A stretch of 64,000 bases of DNA, taken from positions 387,663 through 451,662 of the forward strand of contig NZ_JAAOXD010000001.1 in assembly GCF_014694315.1 (NCBI RefSeq). The letters run 5' to 3'. This document shows positions 61,587-64,000 of the stretch, piece after piece (the stretch's first letter is position 1; each line of letters starts with the position of its first letter). The stretch is from Arthrobacter ipis (GTDB lineage: Bacteria; Actinomycetota; Actinomycetes; Actinomycetales; Micrococcaceae). The position numbers were made by a program, and so were the translations under genes. The notes under the pieces are model-generated. The model did no database searches. It worked only from the letters and a program-made list of their open reading frames with translations, and had not been told where the DNA came from.

Positions 61587-62960
61587 ATGACTTCTGAACC
61601 GACCGACGAATTCTCCGTGGAGAGCGTCTACGCCGAGCTGCTGGGCCGGGCGCCGGAAAACAAGATGGAGCCCCGGCTAGCGCCGCTGTTCCGCGCCATG
61701 GATGTGCTGGGGGAGCCGAACAAGGCCTACCCGATCATCCACATCACCGGGACCAACGGAAAAACGTCCACGGCGCGCATGATCGAGGCCGGCCTGCGCG
61801 CCCACGGCCTCAGCACGGGCCGCTACACCAGCCCGCACCTGTCGAAGGTCACGGAGCGGATCAGCCTGGACGGTGAGCCGGTGTCCGACGAGACGTTCGT
61901 GCGCATCTGGGATGAGATCCGGCCGTACCTTCAGATCGTCGACGACGAACTCACCGCCGAGGGCCAGCCCCGCCTGACGTACTTCGAATGCCTCACCATC
62001 CTGGCCTTCGCCGTGTTCGCCGACCAGCCGGTCAACGTAGCCATCATGGAGGTGGGCCTCGGCGGCATCACCGACGCCACCAACGTGGGCGACGGCCAGG
62101 TGTCCGTGGTGACGCCGATCTCCCTCGACCACACCGATCTGCTGGGCGACACCACCGAGGACATCGCCTACGAGAAGGCCGGCATCATCAAGCCCGGCGG
62201 CTTCCTCGTCAGCGCGGCCCAGCCGCTGGATGCCGCACAGGTCCTGCTGGAGAAGGCCAAGCAGGTGCAGGTGCCGTTCCGCTTCGAAGGGGTGGAGTTC
62301 GGCGTCGAATCCCGGCAGGTCGCCGTCGGCGGGCAGGTCGTGACCATCCAGGGCCTCGCCGGCCGCTACCCGGACCTCATGGTTCCGCTGCACGGTGCCC
62401 ACCAGGCCGAGAATGCGGCCGTGGCAGTGGCCGCGCTGGAGGCGTTCCTTGGCGGCGGCGAGAAGGAGCTGTCCCTGGAAGTGCTGCAGGAAGCCTTCGG
62501 CACTGTCTCGTCCCCGGGCCGGCTGGAAGTCGTACGGACGGCCCCCACCATCATCGTGGACGCTGCCCACAACCCGGATGGCATCCGGGCGTCCGCCGAG
62601 GCGATCCAGGAGGCCTTCAGCTTGAGCAAGCTGGTGGTCGTCGTGGGCGTGCTCAAGGAAAAGGACGCCGAGGAGATCCTGCGCCAGCTCAAGGAATCCC
62701 TGGGTGACCTGGCGGAGGAATTTTGCTTCACCCAGTCCAACTCCCCGCGGGCAGTGCCTGCAGCGGAACTGGCGGAGCTCGCCGTCGACCTCGGCTTCGG
62801 CGAGGAAAACGTGCACATCGCCGAAAAGCTGGACGATGCGCTGGAGTGGGCCGTTGAACGCGCCGAAGCCAACGACGACCTCGCCGGCGGCGTGCTGGTG
62901 ACCGGCTCCATCACGCTCGTGGCGGACGCCCGCATCCTGCTTGGAAAGGCAGCCGACTGA
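61587..62960 (+). CDS. folC: Folylpolyglutamate synthase / dihydrofolate synthase
   Basis: 457 residues. P-loop ITGTNGKTST (about 53-62), RYTSPHLSKVTERI, the omega-loop region, DHTDLLGDTTEDIAYEKAGIIKPG (about 172-195) and IIVDAAHNPDGI (about 325-336) match FolC. It adds glutamate to folates (and may add the first one to dihydropteroate). It shares its last base with the DUF4233 start and follows ileS with a 3-base gap, so the three are one operon. Confidence 0.95.
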   Translation: MTSEPTDEFSVESVYAELLGRAPENKMEPRLAPLFRAMDVLGEPNKAYPIIHITGTNGKTSTARMIEAGLRAHGLSTGRYTSPHLSKVTERISLDGEPVSDETFVRIWDEIRPYLQIVDDELTAEGQPRLTYFECLTILAFAVFADQPVNVAIMEVGLGGITDATNVGDGQVSVVTPISLDHTDLLGDTTEDIAYEKAGIIKPGGFLVSAAQPLDAAQVLLEKAKQVQVPFRFEGVEFGVESRQVAVGGQVVTIQGLAGRYPDLMVPLHGAHQAENAAVAVAALEAFLGGGEKELSLEVLQEAFGTVSSPGRLEVVRTAPTIIVDAAHNPDGIRASAEAIQEAFSLSKLVVVVGVLKEKDAEEILRQLKESLGDLAEEFCFTQSNSPRAVPAAELAELAVDLGFGEENVHIAEKLDDALEWAVERAEANDDLAGGVLVTGSITLVADARILLGKAAD

Positions 62961-63469
62961 TGGCCCGGCTGACCAAGGCCCAGCGTGAATGGCGCCCCGG
63001 CATGCCCAAGAAGCGGCGGTCCACCAAGGTCATGTTCGCCTCGACGGTCCTGCTGCTGGAGGCCTTCGTGGTCTTCTTCGCAACGCTGGCGGTGTTCGGC
63101 CTGCGCCGCGCCGAAATCTCCCCGGCGCTGATCCTCTCGGTGGGCATTGGACTGAGCGTGGTGCTGATCCTGGCCTGCGCGGTGCTGTCCAAACCGTGGG
63201 GCGTGGCGCTTGGTTGGATCCTGCAGCTGGTGCTCATCCTGAGCGGCTTCGCGGAACCCCTGATGTTCCTGGTGGGGGCGCTGTTCGCCCTCGCCTGGTG
63301 GTACGGCATCCGGGCCGGCATCCGGATCGACCGCGAATCCGCCCAGCGGGACCGCGAGCAGGCTGAATGGGATGCCGCGCACCCTGAGGGCGCCGGCAAT
63401 GAAGGCGCTGGCACTGATGGCGCCAGCACTGAAGGCACCGGCACTGAAGGCACTGGCCAGACCCCGTAG
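62960..63469 (+). CDS. DUF4233 membrane protein
   Basis: 169 residues. Membrane segments at about 26-46, 53-72, 80-97 and 100-115, with [29 protein letters not shown] at the start. Its place between folC and ndk is constant in actinobacteria. The C-terminus (residues 140-169) is a Gly/Thr/Glu/Ala-rich run with repeated (S/T)EGTG units encoded by 15-base repeats at about 63412-63456. Function unknown. Confidence 0.9.
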   Translation: MARLTKAQREWRPGMPKKRRSTKVMFASTVLLLEAFVVFFATLAVFGLRRAEISPALILSVGIGLSVVLILACAVLSKPWGVALGWILQLVLILSGFAEPLMFLVGALFALAWWYGIRAGIRIDRESAQRDREQAEWDAAHPEGAGNEGAGTDGASTEGTGTEGTGQTP

Positions 63470-63510
63470 ACTTACCGTCGAAACCCACAACCAACCCCAT
63501 TGGAGCAACT

Positions 63511-63930
63511 GTGAGCATTGAGCGCACCCTTGTCCTGATCAAGCCGGACGGCGTCACCCGAAACCTGACGGGCGAAATCCTGAAGAGGATCGAAGCCAAG
63601 GGCTACACCCTGGCCGAACTCAAGAAGACCAACGCCAGCCGGGAACTGCTCGAGCAGCACTACGAGGAGCACGCGGGCAAGCCGTTCTACGAGCCGCTCG
63701 TGGAGTTCATGCTCAGCGGCCCCGTGGTTGCGGCGATCTTCGAGGGCCACCGCGTGATCGAGGGCTTCCGGTCGCTGGCCGGCACCACGGACCCGACGAC
63801 GGCGGCCCCGGGCACCATCCGCGGCGACTTCGGCCGCGACTGGGGCCTGAAGGTCCAGCAGAACCTCGTCCACGGTTCTGACTCGGTGGACTCGGCCGAG
63901 CGCGAAATCAAGATCTGGTTCCAGGCCTAA
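63511..63930 (+). CDS. ndk: Nucleoside diphosphate kinase
   Basis: 139 residues from GTG 63511. [27 protein letters not shown] at the start, [22 protein letters not shown] in the middle and [16 protein letters not shown] with catalytic H121. Transfers the gamma-phosphate among nucleoside triphosphates. A hairpin follows at the window end. Confidence 0.97.
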   Translation: MSIERTLVLIKPDGVTRNLTGEILKRIEAKGYTLAELKKTNASRELLEQHYEEHAGKPFYEPLVEFMLSGPVVAAIFEGHRVIEGFRSLAGTTDPTTAAPGTIRGDFGRDWGLKVQQNLVHGSDSVDSAEREIKIWFQA

Positions 63931-63958
63931 GCCTTCCGGCAGGTTAAGCGCGAACGTA

Positions 63959-64000
63959 CAGTTGTGGCCCCTCACTCTCCGGAGTCAGGGGCCACAACTG
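63959..64000 (+). terminator. Hairpin at the window end, probable ndk terminator
   Basis: 14-bp stem CAGTTGTGGCCCCT / AGGGGCCACAACTG; the loop is 14 bases and may extend the stem by AcT/AGT. The tract after it lies beyond base 64000. Confidence 0.65.

Overview
The window is high-GC actinobacterial DNA, most likely from an Arthrobacter/Pseudarthrobacter-type member of the Micrococcaceae. I infer this from the style of the conserved proteins (mycothiol-type DsbA oxidoreductase, two ClpP paralogues, DUF4233 protein next to folC, ultrashort-stem ileS T-box) and from the Arthrobacter-siphophage look of the viral genes. Nothing was searched; family names are by recognition.

Bases 1 to about 33,650 are one siphovirus-type prophage, cut by the left edge of the window. 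Its right end lies in the 3' part of a tRNA-Arg(TCT) gene at 33626-33698. From right to left: a two-gene cargo operon (32605-33413, minus), integrase and repressor (plus, overlapping), a divergent early promoter region (30423-30544), an early/replication operon running left (HTH protein, small proteins, loader-like protein, replication initiator, DnaB helicase, two Zn-binding-type proteins), a two-gene plus-strand island (24921-25642) closed by a strong terminator, then a late operon running left: HNH, terminase small (split in two frames) and large subunits, portal, MuF-like protein, scaffold, major capsid, head-tail connectors, tail terminator, tail tube, tail chaperones with a -1 frameshift site, tape measure, distal tail and baseplate proteins, small membrane proteins, M23 endolysin with an apparent internal start, holin candidate, and two receptor-binding-type proteins, the last with an alpha/beta-hydrolase domain. 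The left arm (1-2519) carries accessory genes on both strands, including two small secreted proteins.

From 33,700 to 64,000 the DNA is ordinary chromosome: an SSB paralogue, a lipoprotein, ettA, acyl-CoA thioesterase, truncated haemoglobin, MscS channel, OsmC protein, pepN, a DUF1648 membrane protein, rpiB and a Nei-type glycosylase, a winged-helix protein, tRNA-Gly and tRNA-Pro, then a proteostasis cluster tig-clpP1-clpP2-clpX with a possible ClgR operator, a thioredoxin-fold oxidoreductase, valS, a DUF488 protein, an SDR, an EEP-family phosphohydrolase, and a T-box controlled ileS-folC-DUF4233-ndk block.

The points most worth a second look are the dual-start endolysin, the frameshifted terminase small subunit (which may make the prophage defective), a perfect G-quadruplex motif between HNH and terminase genes, and three accessory cassettes of unknown function (433-765, 24921-25642, 32605-33413).
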